64,000 bases of DNA from Narthecium ossifragum (Eukaryota > Streptophyta > Magnoliopsida > Dioscoreales > Nartheciaceae), in the NCBI GenBank assembly GCA_963920575.1, contig OY986971.1, positions 21,442,492 through 21,506,491 of the forward strand, written 5' to 3'. The position numbers were made by a program, and so were the translations under genes. Below are positions 32,412-42,530 of this stretch, piece by piece (the first letter of the stretch is position 1; each line of letters begins with the position of its first letter). The notes below the pieces were generated by a model that saw only the letters and a list, made by a program, of their open reading frames with translations, did not search any database and was not told the DNA's origin.

Positions 32412-33857
32412 TGATGAGTGCATGAAAGTGCACTCTGAATAGCCTTATAACTAGCTTAATTACTGGATTTTTCATCTTTAATTAGTCTCTTTAGTATTGT
32501 TTTATATTTATATGATGTGCCATATAGTTGTTTGAATAATGCAGGAAATTAGTGCTAAAAGAAGCTGAAAAGATTACATGGCTCAACTTGGAAGATTAAA
32601 CTGTACATTCTCATATAGAACAAGATGATTGTCCATATATGGTTGGAAATATCTTGAAAACTAGTTTCTGGAGAATTTTACGGTTCGTGATTCCAAGTTT
32701 CCTAGAGAAAGTTACGGCATTTTTAGTACCAATGGCGCAGTCAGAATAGCAAAAGAGAAAATACGCAGAACAAATGATCAGTCTTCTTCCCCTATGATGA
32801 TCGATCATGTTATGCAACCAGAGATGACAAAGACCCACATTTTAAAAGATCAATCATCACCCTTGAAATGATCGATCATCTTCGCAGCTGAGAAAATTGA
32901 GAAAATCGACGATGAAGATGATCGATCATTCCCTTTAAGATGATCGATCATCTTCGGGGCGTAACACTTCTACGAGATGAAATGATCGATCTTATACGGC
33001 GGCTGAGCAAAATCAAGGGTGCAAATCAAATCCGAGTTGCACACTTTTGGAGGATATAAATAGGCAACTTAGGGTTATTGAAAGGGGACTTCCTGGAGGA
33101 CTTTTCTGAAGCATCTGGAGGAGAGGAAGCTACGTTAGGGTTTTTTTTTCGTCTTTCTTTCTTTATTTTTCCTTGAAGACTTGTGTCATCTTCATGATAA
33201 ACATGAGTGGCTAGTTTCTTTTCTAAGGTACCGAAGTAGCATAACAGAATCATTCTATGTTATTAAATCATGCTTATTTAATCAGTTTATTTTCCTTATT
33301 TCATTCATTATTATAACTGAGATCATAAATATCTTTATCCAGCCAATCGAAGCATTATAGATTGTTTTGTGTGAGATTGGACGAGGGTTCATTCGCTAAT
33401 CTTGCAGGATCTATGAATGAATGAGTTTATGTGGGTTCAAGCTAAGATAATTCTTGGTTCATAATTGTTCTTCAGAGCTTAGTTATGGGTTCATTAGCTA
33501 GGGTTAATTGAGGGTACTTGGTGAAGACCGTGGCCGAACGGATCATCATACTGGAGGAACGGACCCTTGGAATTAAATTGAGATTTTGTTGATTCAATGC
33601 ATAGAATGAGGATGTTATGTTGAAATCGGAACCTTAGTCTACATCCATAAGATTGCCATCATTTTCTTATTTCCTTATTATATCTTTTGTTTTCAATACT
33701 TCATATTTCTTACTTTACCTTCATTATTTTCTTTCTTCTCTGTTCTTTAGCATTTACTCTAATAATCTTTACAAATCTCTGTGGGTACGATACTCATCTT
33801 GCTGCTATACTGACCACACTGATTTGTATACTTGTGAGATATAAAATTTATTCATCA
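32412..33857 (+). repeat. Tat/Athila-like LTR (1.45 kb)
   Basis: The LTR begins TGATGAGTGCATGAAAG and ends TTTATTCATCA, so the termini TGATGA/TCATCA are inverted repeats. A TATAAATAG box lies at 33,055. Near the 3' end the block TCTCTGTGGGTACGATACTC, also seen in the LTR family at 52,381, is typical of Tat/Athila LTRs. The next bases (TTAGGCGACGGCAG) vaguely resemble the family primer site. No 5-bp duplication flanks it, so it may be a 5' LTR whose partner is lost. An ATGATCGATCAT array occupies 32,774-32,990. Confidence 0.65.
32774..32990. repeat. ATGATCGATCAT palindrome array in Tat-like LTR
   Basis: Near-identical palindromes containing GATCGATC occur at about 32,798, 32,870, 32,918, 32,940 and 32,981 (the last GATCGATC only in part). 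All lie upstream of the LTR TATA box, hence in the promoter portion rather than the transcript. Confidence 0.8.
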
Positions 33858-34380
33858 TTAGGCGACGGCAGAGGTCGAGGATGGTATTCGGAATTCAGTA
33901 GAGGCATCTCCAGGACCATCGGACCGTTGACCAGAGTGACTAGGAGACCGGAGCTCTCGTCTTAAACTCACTATGTCAGTGCCTTTAAGGGTGATAGCTA
34001 TCAACAGTTGTTAGAGAGGCTAGAGAAGATTTAGTGGGTTTGTCAACTCATTGGAGATAGATAGTCAGTTGGACCAAGTTTTGAGGATCAAGTTCCAGAT
34101 GATTTGCTCCCTGCTTTTCGTAGCATCCCAACTCTCATGCCCAGAGTGATAGAGACTCAGGGCGGATATTGGGAGTTTTTGGAGATCCGTGCTGTGATCG
34201 GTACCGAGCACGTGACTGAGAGCTGGACAATGTCAGCAAACGGCATGTTGTGCTTAAGTAGCAGTGTTACAGATCCGGCAGACCCATTGCAACCCCCTTG
34301 CAGTGTAAGAGTGGGACTGGAAGCACATTATGGAGGACGTCATCACCAGATTGCAGAAGACTCAGAGAGAATGATCTAGA
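33858..34380 (+). other. unrecognised remnant downstream of Tat-like LTR
   Basis: There are open but unrecognisable frames, with stops in every frame. The beginning reads GDGRGRGW, which could be a gag N-terminus. No motif confirms it. Confidence 0.3.
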
Positions 34381-35718
34381 TCTCGAAAGACGTACATAGG
34401 ACATGTGTTATCGATGCAGGAGGCAGCAAGGGAGAGCATGTCCCACTGCTAGAGTTTGCCTACTTCAGCAGCCATCAGTCCAGACTGATTCGGTGCCTTT
34501 TGAGGTGTAGTAAGGCAGTTCATGCCATTCTTCTGATTGCTCACAGAGGTTTTCAAGACATCACCCACCAATCCGAACATCAACAGACAATCATCAAGGA
34601 GATTAGCATAGATCAGATGGAGACTCTTGACGGCGCAGAGCAGGCGAGAGAGCTACGCAAGTCAGAGGTGATGATCTTTGGAGTCCTCAGTTCATGACAG
34701 GGTGTTCCTAAAGGTTCCTCCACTCAGAGGATTAGTCAGAATTGGCAGAGAGCAGAGACCAGACGAGGTGGAGGCTGAGGCAACCCTCCACCGAGATTCT
34801 ACACCAGAGCCAGAACGACGTGGAGCGACGATGACACCGAGCCTACAGAGATTCCTAACGGCATTAGTAGACAGTTGATTGTACTCCAGAGGCCGAGTAG
34901 CAGATCCAGAGTTGCACGATGGCATCCTGCATGAGGTTCACTCCTCTCTTGTTGTTGTTCATTCAGGAGGTATCAGATCCAGAGGTCAGATTCAGAGGTC
35001 AGATCCAGTGAACGGTTGCAGAGGTTAGATCCAGAGATCAGATGTAGAGGTCAGATCCAGAGATTAGATGCAGAGGTCAAATCCAGAGGTCAGATTCAGA
35101 GGTCAGATCAACTCATATACCATCTGTGAGGAGTATATGTGCCAAATAGCAGTCCACATGTTAGACAGGTGATTAGATTGTGTGATGCTTCAGCTTCTAT
35201 CACTTCAAGCCATGATTCCATGATCACAGACAGGTTCTAGTACAGCTCTTAGGTCCCGATAACCATTTTGTTGACATTCAGCACAGTACCTCGTGGCACA
35301 AATAGACAGACGATTAGAGAGGACCATTCAAATCCCTGATGATGTCCTTAGAGCATGTACTATTGATGCAGACGTCAGAAAACGAGAGTGCATCCTCATA
35401 GCGGAGTTTGCCTACTTCTGCAGTTGACAACCCATCACCGGCATTGCACCTTTTGAGGCAGAGAGATCAGCGCAGAGCAGCCAGTATAGATTTTGGATAG
35501 ACGGAATCAAGTGCTGAGAGGCAGATGGATGCATGGTAGTGCAGAGAGCTTGACGTGGGCGCGAGAGGATCGCATGCGCCGGGAGTTCCCCCGGTTGTTC
35601 AACCTAGCATGTAGTTTCCTTTGTGTCGGCGCTCATGCCACTAGGACTAGTTGGTTCTTCTTTTCTGACCCTACCCTTACTTAAATTTCGGGACGAAATT
35701 TCTTTAACGGTGATAGGT
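34380..35718 (+). pseudogene. decayed Ty3/gypsy integrase pieces and pre-LTR region
   Basis: Two pieces of the same integrase block are present: 34,400-34,500 (CVIDAGGSKGEHVPLLEFAY) and 35,340-35,470 (RACTIDADVRKRECILIAEF, then TGIAPFEAE). They correspond to 'ALDVGGSWEEYVPLVEFAY..APFEALYG' in the intact element at 44,392-45,915. 35,490-35,600 matches the integrase C-terminus (QVLRGRW..LTWAREDRMRREFPRLF). 35,685-35,710 (AATTTCGGGACGAAATTTC) is the conserved segment before the 3' LTR of Tekay-like elements. The duplicated integrase block suggests two overlapping copies or a tandem duplication. Between them, 34,965-35,112 is a 14-18-bp AGAGGTCAGATCC tandem repeat. Confidence 0.65.
34965..35112. 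repeat. short tandem repeat of AGAGGTCAGATCC
   Basis: About nine diverged units of 14-18 bases, all variants of (C)AGAGGTCAGATCC/TTC, run through this interval. It lies inside the decayed gypsy remnant. Confidence 0.85.
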
Positions 35719-36354
35719 TGTGAGGACCCATACATCCAACCTAGTCAAACTAGGTTAGGTCGAGTGTCCGCGGCGATCAGTGTTGAGGATCTCGTAGATC
35801 GCCTACATGTTGCTAGAGGTAGGTGTTTCTACGCAGTTCTGGTGAACTAGTAACCCTAGGATTGCCTTTTTGTGATTTGTGGCTGTTGTGTTGGCTAGAA
35901 TGTTTTGATTTTCTGTATTCTAAGTCCTTGCCATGTTTAGAAGCAAGCTATGGTTTCATTTCTTTATTCTTTCGGACATATTTCGTATTTATGTCGGTTT
36001 TTCGACGGGGTCGAACTCAGATCTAATATTTCACGATATGAGTTTAGTTTTTACTATATGAATGAATTCCCCACCGTCAAATAGACCTTCCTGCAAAGTT
36101 TGAATGGATTCCATCGCAGTTTGATAGATCAAATCAAACAAATTCAGTTTTTCGTCGGTTTCGTCGACTTCTGGGCAATTTGACTTAATTTGGAGGATCT
36201 GATCATCCAATGTTGAATTTTTTAGTGCCATTAGATTCCCCACATTCAAGTGCACATGCCTACCAAGTTTTGTTTGATTTCGATACATTTTGATCGGTTA
36301 AATCTAAGAATTTTGATTTCTAGCACTATTCACTCATCCCTGCCGACTATGAAG

Positions 36355-36670
36355 GATCGATCATTTGGGTAAAATGATCGATCATTTTTGTTGAAGTGTT
36401 CTGCTCCGTCTGAAGAAGTTCGATCTTCTTGTCCCAAGAACATCGATCCTCTTCTTGACTAGGGGTGTGTTTGAGGAAGATCGATCTTCTGGTGCCAGAA
36501 GATCGATCCTGCTTTCCCAGGCAGAACACCATCTTAAGGAAGATCGATCTCTCCTTCCCAGGAAAGGAATACTCTTAAGGAAGATCGTTTTTTCTTTGGA
36601 AGGGAAGATCGATCATCTCTCCTTGTCAGTAAGCACCCATATAAATGATCGATCATCTTTGGTAAGATGG
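36355..36670. repeat. GATCGATC hairpin array in old LTR
   Basis: Pairs such as AGATCGATCTTCTGGTGCCAG followed by AAGATCGATCC (36,478-36,511) fold into strong stems. At least nine GATCGATC-type cores occur, several flanked by complementary A/T-rich arms. Confidence 0.85.
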
Positions 36671-36892
36671 GCGATCTTTTATATGCTGATTTGTTATAAT
36701 TGATCCGAATTTGATGTTTTCGGTTTCTTTTCGATCCGAATTTCTCATGTGGCTTTCCCGACGATAGGTAAGGATTATTATAATATTTTAATCCAGATTT
36801 TGATGGGTTTATCTCCGGATTACGCCGTAAGTTGTATTTCGAATCGGTTTATCGATTTCTACCAATTTTCAAGTAGTTTCTCGATAAACATG

Positions 36893-36934
<42 letters not shown>
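36893..36934. repeat. (AT)n microsatellite at Helitron 3' junction
   Basis: About 42 bases of alternating AT abut the Helitron terminus CTAG (minus strand). The tract is on the host LTR side and probably expanded after insertion into an AT site. Confidence 0.9.
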
Positions 36935-36936
<2 letters not shown>

Positions 36937-38693
36937 TAGTAAATACCCGTGCCTACGACACGGATATTTAGGATTTCTCTCAAAAAAATTCGGCAAAAAC
37001 TCCCCTGTACCGAGAACTAAATGAGACAATTCTACAACATTCTTCACAAAACTTAAATCACAGTATAAAAAAGGCGAACATTGTCCCTGAGGTAAACCTT
37101 GTCCCCACATACCACAACTTTATCCCCACCATCCCATTTAAAGAGCAAAACAATATTTGACATCATGATATATATATTTTTTCTAAACAATGTCTGCATT
37201 CATACTACACTGTATCCCCGCCATGCCATGTAACTAATAAGCTCCTTTGGGTGGTTCAAGTTATTGTTTTGATGGAAGAGCGAGAACAAAAGAGAGGTAG
37301 CAGCTCGACAGTCATTGATTTGATATTAGCCACAATTATTGCCATTCAATATTCAATTAGAGCAAACCGAAAGCAGATCCGTTACCAACACGTGTGGAGA
37401 ATAGTAATTGGAAAGAAACAACAACCAAAACAAAAATAAACATCGACACCAAGGAGCTCAAGATCGAAAACATGAGCAATTTCCAACAAAAAGAGCCAAG
37501 ATGATTTACACAATGCAAGCCAGCCATATCCTTTGCTGCACAGCTTTTGTTTTTTGCCCTTCCAAGCAATTGATTACACTATTAGAATTCAAACCATCAT
37601 TCCTGAGAACTAATTTTTTTAGATAAAACACAATCATATCATAATCCAGCATCCCAAGAAGAAGAAGAAAAACAAACCAATCTTAGACACTTATATGATC
37701 ACATTCACAGAAAACATCCTCCAAAGAGCTCAAGCACAAAAATGCGGTCCATAAGCTGTTGCACAACATAGAAGCTCAGCAGGAAGCAACAAAGAAGGTG
37801 GAGATATGGTTAGCCATCTCCATTGCAACTTTCTTTCCTCTTTTCTCTACCTTTAGAAGAAGAAAAAAAAGATGGTTGAAAAGGCAAGAGTTTCATCGCT
37901 TTCACAACCACTTCTCATTTTCTTTTATTTTTTTAAGATATCAAGTCTTTGTTTCTTCAATTACTTTTAAGTCCTTTGCAGGCTGGAGCATGAGAGCATT
38001 TCTTCCTTCCTTTTTTGCTTTCAGAACCACTTCTCCTTTTCTTTTATCTTTTTAAGTTATTAACTCTTTCTTTCTTCAATTACTTTAAATCCTTTATAGG
38101 CTGGAGCATGAATTTAAACATACAACAAAAATGATCATATGCAGGTTCAGAAATAAAAATCTCCATGTTTGTTTCCTATCTCTAAATCTGATTCGTGCGA
38201 TCCTGTCATCTAGAGTTGAAATTAGATCATTACCACCAGAAAATTAGGAAGGATTTATTAAGTCAGGAGCACTAATAAATCATGCAAAGTGAAGATGCAT
38301 GATGCAAAAATAAATAGAGACAATGAAGAGATTTTATGTCTCTTCAATGGGAATATATCAAGAGATCGAGATACTCATAGAAGTGAAGAGAGGAGAGGAG
38401 AGGGAAAGCTCACCGGAGATATGGCGGAGCTGGGTGCGGTGAGACTTGGACGACAGCGGGGGTGAAGGAGATAGATCTGGCTGAGTCACAGAAGGATGTC
38501 GAGATCGGCCGGATCCGGCGACAGCGAGGGGACCAATACCAACAGTGCTTGCATTTGGAGGACGTAGAACAGCGAAGGAGCTCCCACTGGAAGGAAGCAA
38601 TCGGATCTTGGCATCAATGGGCGGGCTTTGGACGCTGGTAAGAATCCAGAGGCGAAGGTAAGGAGGGGCGAGTCCTACACAAACAGAGGGAAG

Positions 38694-41013
38694 TGTGAGG
38701 ACCCATCCCTCTACTCCTGCGGCTCGTCGTGGACCGCAAGGGCACTTTGGTAAATTGCACCTTGTCGGCTTGTTTCACACTCGCGTGTGCACACACAGAC
38801 CATGTTTGTGGTAATGTTGGCTAGAATGGTTAGTGGGACCCGGGATCGAAAGATCCAGGCTTGGGCTTAAGTTCTAGCCCAAGTCTACCTTTCTGCACCT
38901 AAAGGATCGACCCTTCCTTGCTAGAAGATCGATCTTTATGGTGCCAAAAAGTCAAGTGTGATCGTCATGAAGGATCGATCTTTGCCTAGGGAAAGATCGA
39001 TCATTCATAAGTCGGTTCGTTTGCCTATAAAGCAGACGAGACTTTCTTCCTTTACTCCTTTTCAAATCCGGAGATCTGAGCTCAGATCTTGCGATCTTTG
39101 AAGGCGTTTGAGGACGATCCAAGGCCTGGTAGCTTGGATTGAAGCTGCTCTTGCTTAGGTAGGGATTCCTACTTACATCTTTTCGGGTTTTTGGTTTTTC
39201 CGGTTTGATTGTATTCTTATGCTTAGATCTCTTAATATACAAGTTTGTTTGCTGAGTTTTCACCGGTTTTGGACTCGTGGGGTCTTGAGCTATCAGATCC
39301 CAGAGTTTGGTTAAGTTTGGATGTACCTTCCGGCGATATTCCTTGCCCAAAGTACGCCGGAGAACCCATCCGGATCGATCCTTCTAGAAGAAGGATCGAT
39401 CCCTCTGGGTTGGTCATACTGCGCCCGATAAAGGATCGATCCTCTGCTTGGAGAAGATAGATCCTGGGTCTTGGTTGGCATGGTTACCCTGCGTCGCGAG
39501 GAAGATCGATCTTCCTGGGAGGAAGGATCGATCTTTCTTGGCGCGACGAGAAGGGTGCCCACTGTTACTTAAGAGATCGATCTTCCTGGGAGGAAGGATT
39601 GATCTTCTTTAGCTCGACAGTGAGAGAAGCTCACTGTTGCATAAAAGATCGATCTTTTCTTAGGAAAAGATTGATCCTTTAGCAGGAGAGAAGATTTTTC
39701 ATGACTTTTGCCCGCGGGGCTTGGTATGTCGGTTTTCTTTACCGCTTTATACCTTGTACATATGTTTAAGCATGTTAGCCCTATAATAGGGCAATGGTGA
39801 ACCGGGGGAGTGATGACTCCCGGGATGTTTAGAATAAACGGGTGGGTAGCCCTACAGCTTTCCCTAACCTTGCATGTCGGCGTGCGCGGAGGGCTTTATC
39901 TGTGTTATCTGTGAGCTGTTGTTTGCGAGGCTGCTTCCCGGTGCAGGTGTTGTGGTGGACTGCTGACAGTTGGTGGGGTACCACTATAGCAGTCCTTACA
40001 CCTTATTTACCTGTTCACCATCCCGGGCCGGCAGGGTGCCGTGCCCAGACCTTGTTATTTATATCATCACATACTGTTGCATGTTTAACTGTATTATCCT
40101 TCGCATGTCCATAGCATGCATTGTGTTGTGCATTAGTTGCATCTGTGTAGGGCGTTGCCGATCCGGGGCTTTCGGGTAGCCCGGATCTAGCTCTAGGACC
40201 GTTGTGGGTAGCTTGGTCCAGGACTAGATTTATAGTATTCAGTCGTTTTCGATGATAAGGTTAGATGACCTGAATACATGTTGCTTAATGTTTATAGAGG
40301 TCATGTCGGCCTCGAGCCAGATGTTGTGGGTGCAACTGGTGTCAGTTTTTGTCCTTTTTGGGCCGTCGGAGTGAGTCCAGTCCAGGTAGTGTCTGTTCCT
40401 GCCCGCAGTGGCAATCAGCATGGGCCCAGTTTGTTTGGGAGACCACAGCTGGAACCTTGCGACACTAGGTGTATCCAGGATGGGCCCAGCTCTTTAGGGT
40501 GACCATGGTTGGGTATGTCTAGGGACACCGGCAAAGGGTTTTGGGACCCTTGCTGTACACCCAAGTCTTTCTTGAGGGCGGCACTGTTTTGTTCCCTCCG
40601 TTGTGAGTGTCGTAGTGTAGTGTCCCTGCTGAGCTTAGTGCTCACTCCTACCCGGGCTGCGTTTTGCAGGTGCTGGTGCTAGCTCTTCTTCGGTCGCCCC
40701 TACCGGGGCAGTGTTTGGTGACGCGGCGGCGTCTGGCGGTGCTTGAGAGATGGCAAACTTTACAGCTTTACACCTTTTTGTTATAGATAGTCTCCTACGG
40801 GAGTGATAAATGTATAATTTCCCTGTTTTGAGGACATGTATCTATTCTAGCTCAGTCTTTAAGGTTCTGAATGTTTGTATAATACAGGATGATTATGAAT
40901 TGTTAGGGTAACCACTACGATTAGGGGGAAACCTCGCCAAAATTTCCGCAGTACGTTATGTTCCGCTTCGCGTCGCCCGGCCCGGTTGGGCCTACGCGGG
41001 TCGGGGCGCGACA
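38694..41013 (+). repeat. 5' LTR of the full-length element
   Basis: It begins TGTGAGGACCCATCCC and ends GGGGCGCGACA. TATAAA is at 39,026, donor-like CTTAG/GTAGGG at 39,159 and acceptor-like GTTTTGCAG/G at 40,669. GATCGATC hairpins occur both before the TATA (38,900-39,005) and inside the putative intron (39,372-39,680). Confidence 0.92.
39372..39680. repeat. GATCGATC hairpin array in 5' LTR
   Basis: 39,372-39,402 is a perfect 14-bp stem (GGATCGATCCTTCT) with a 3-base loop AGA. Further paired units lie at 39,501-39,540, 39,572-39,606 and 39,644-39,680. Each arm is itself a GATCGATC palindrome, so the region can pair in several registers. Confidence 0.9.
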
Positions 41014-41016
41014 ACA

Positions 41017-41028
41017 TGGTATCAGAGC
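41017..41028 (+). other. primer binding site (initiator Met tRNA)
   Basis: TGGTATCAGAGC begins four bases after the 5' LTR end, complementary to the 3' end of initiator methionine tRNA. Confidence 0.92.
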
Positions 41029-41217
41029 ATAGGCTGTAGATCCTAGGGTGTTAGGATCAGGTTCGGTTGAGATTGAGCGTGGAATGAGTTAGTTCTATGT
41101 CTAGAACATCCGTGCATGCTCTCCTTGTGATGTGTTATGCTTTTCTGCTTTATGATGTATTGATTGTTTTGCCGTTCTGATTAGTGAAAGTTCGTTTGTT
41201 GTTGGTGATCGTGCAGA

Positions 41218-42530
41218 TGTCGGGAGCTCGCGGCCGACCTCCGGTTGTCGGTCGGGGTGGGCCACCTAGGGTCGACCCGCCCGACCGAACAGGACTGCTC
41301 CTGTCAAGGTGGACCGGACTAGACGAACTGTACCATCACCAGCGGCGGTTTCGGTCGCAGAGGCAGAGGTTTTCCTCGCCGAGGAGGAGGCCCCTGTTCC
41401 TGTCGACGGGCGGGCCTCGGTGGCTGTCACGATGGATTTCCAGCGGCTGAACCCGCCCAGGTTCAGCGGTACGTCTAGAGATCCGACCGCAGCGGATGAC
41501 TGGCTCAACGGAGTCTCGCGCGTCCTAGAGGCTCTCTTCGTCTAGGACAACCGGGTTCGTCGATGGAGATGCTCGTGACTGGTGGCGCACCGCCTAGCAC
41601 ACCAGTGACGGGTAGGTGCCACTGTGGGAGGAGTTCAGGGCGATGTTCTTTGACGTGCGCTTCCCAGCGAGTGTACATGACGCCCTGACCCACGAGTACA
41701 AGTCCCTCTTGTATGGTACTCGCTCAGTTCAGCAGTACGCCTCCAGGTTCACATACCTTGTTCGGTTTGCGGGGACAGTGGCAGCAGGCCAGACAGCCAG
41801 GGTGCGTCAGTTCGAGTGGGGACTTCGGCCAGAGATCCGGCGGCAGACCAGCTCACACTAGTTCCAGTTGTACTCAGCGATCCTGAACTGTGCCTTGTCA
41901 GTGGAGGCTCAGTTGCGGGACGACAGGTGCCGGGCAGTTCCACCGGCACCCCTCACTAGTACGCAGCAGCGACCCCAGGGCAGAGGGGGGTTCGGTAGGG
42001 GGCAGCCCTGGTGCCAGCGACCCTTTCAGCAGCGGCCGCAGCGTGCACCGCAGTACCAGCAGCCACTACCGAACCCACCAGCTTCGTTTCTACTGACGGC
42101 CGGGCCATCTGGGCAGGCTTCGTCAGGGGGAGGCCAGGGACGGCAGCTTGGCGGCGCGTCACCCACTTGCTTCCACTGTGGGCAGCCGGGGCACTACAGT
42201 ATAGACTGTCCTTCGCGAGGAGCGCAGAGCGCTATGCCGCAAGGCAGTATAGGCGGAGTCCGGTGCCTGGCAGGGGAGCGGGGGTAGACGCGGGCCGGGG
42301 TGTCCCAGAGGCAGAGGCGGCCAGCGGGGGCAGGTGTTTGCCCTCCCAATTCGCGAGCGGCAGGACACCGTCCAGCTGTATGAGCCACCACCGCAGTATC
42401 AGCCACCACCACAGTACCAGCAGCCGTTATAGTGCTAGCAGTCGCAGCAGCACCAGCAGCCGTGGTAGTATCAGCAGGCAGCGGCAGAGCCATCTGTCCT
42501 CAGAGGTATCTTTCAGTTTTTTAGTTCCTT
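41218..42530 (+). pseudogene. gag of the full-length Tekay-like element
   Basis: The start MSGARGRPPVVGRGGPPRV is at 41,218. A later frame gives FQRLNPPRFSGTSRDPTAAD (41,432 on), the start of the capsid gag domain, continuing LWEEFRAMFFDVRFPASVHD and LVRFAGTVAAGQTARVRQFE (41,616-41,861). The nucleocapsid region 41,868-42,287 is rich in Gln/Pro/Gly and holds one zinc knuckle, CFHCGQPGHYSIDC (CCHC). Stops (for example after EALFV and TSSH) and frameshifts split it into at least four frames. Gag forms the particle; this copy could not make it. Confidence 0.85.

Larger units (their letters stand above)
35719..36935 (+). repeat. old Tekay-like 3' LTR, left part
   Basis: It begins TGTGAGGACCCATACATCC, eight bases after the pre-LTR segment, and aligns with the LTR at 38,694. 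The donor-like AGAG/GTAGGTG is at 35,819. A GATCGATC hairpin array covers 36,355-36,670. It breaks off at an (AT)n tract (36,893-36,934) where a Helitron is inserted, and resumes at 49,782. Confidence 0.8.

Noticed and set aside
40980..41040. tRNA gene, suggested by TGGTATCAGAGC
   Set aside because: It is only the 12-base primer site adjoining an LTR; no cloverleaf can be formed around it.
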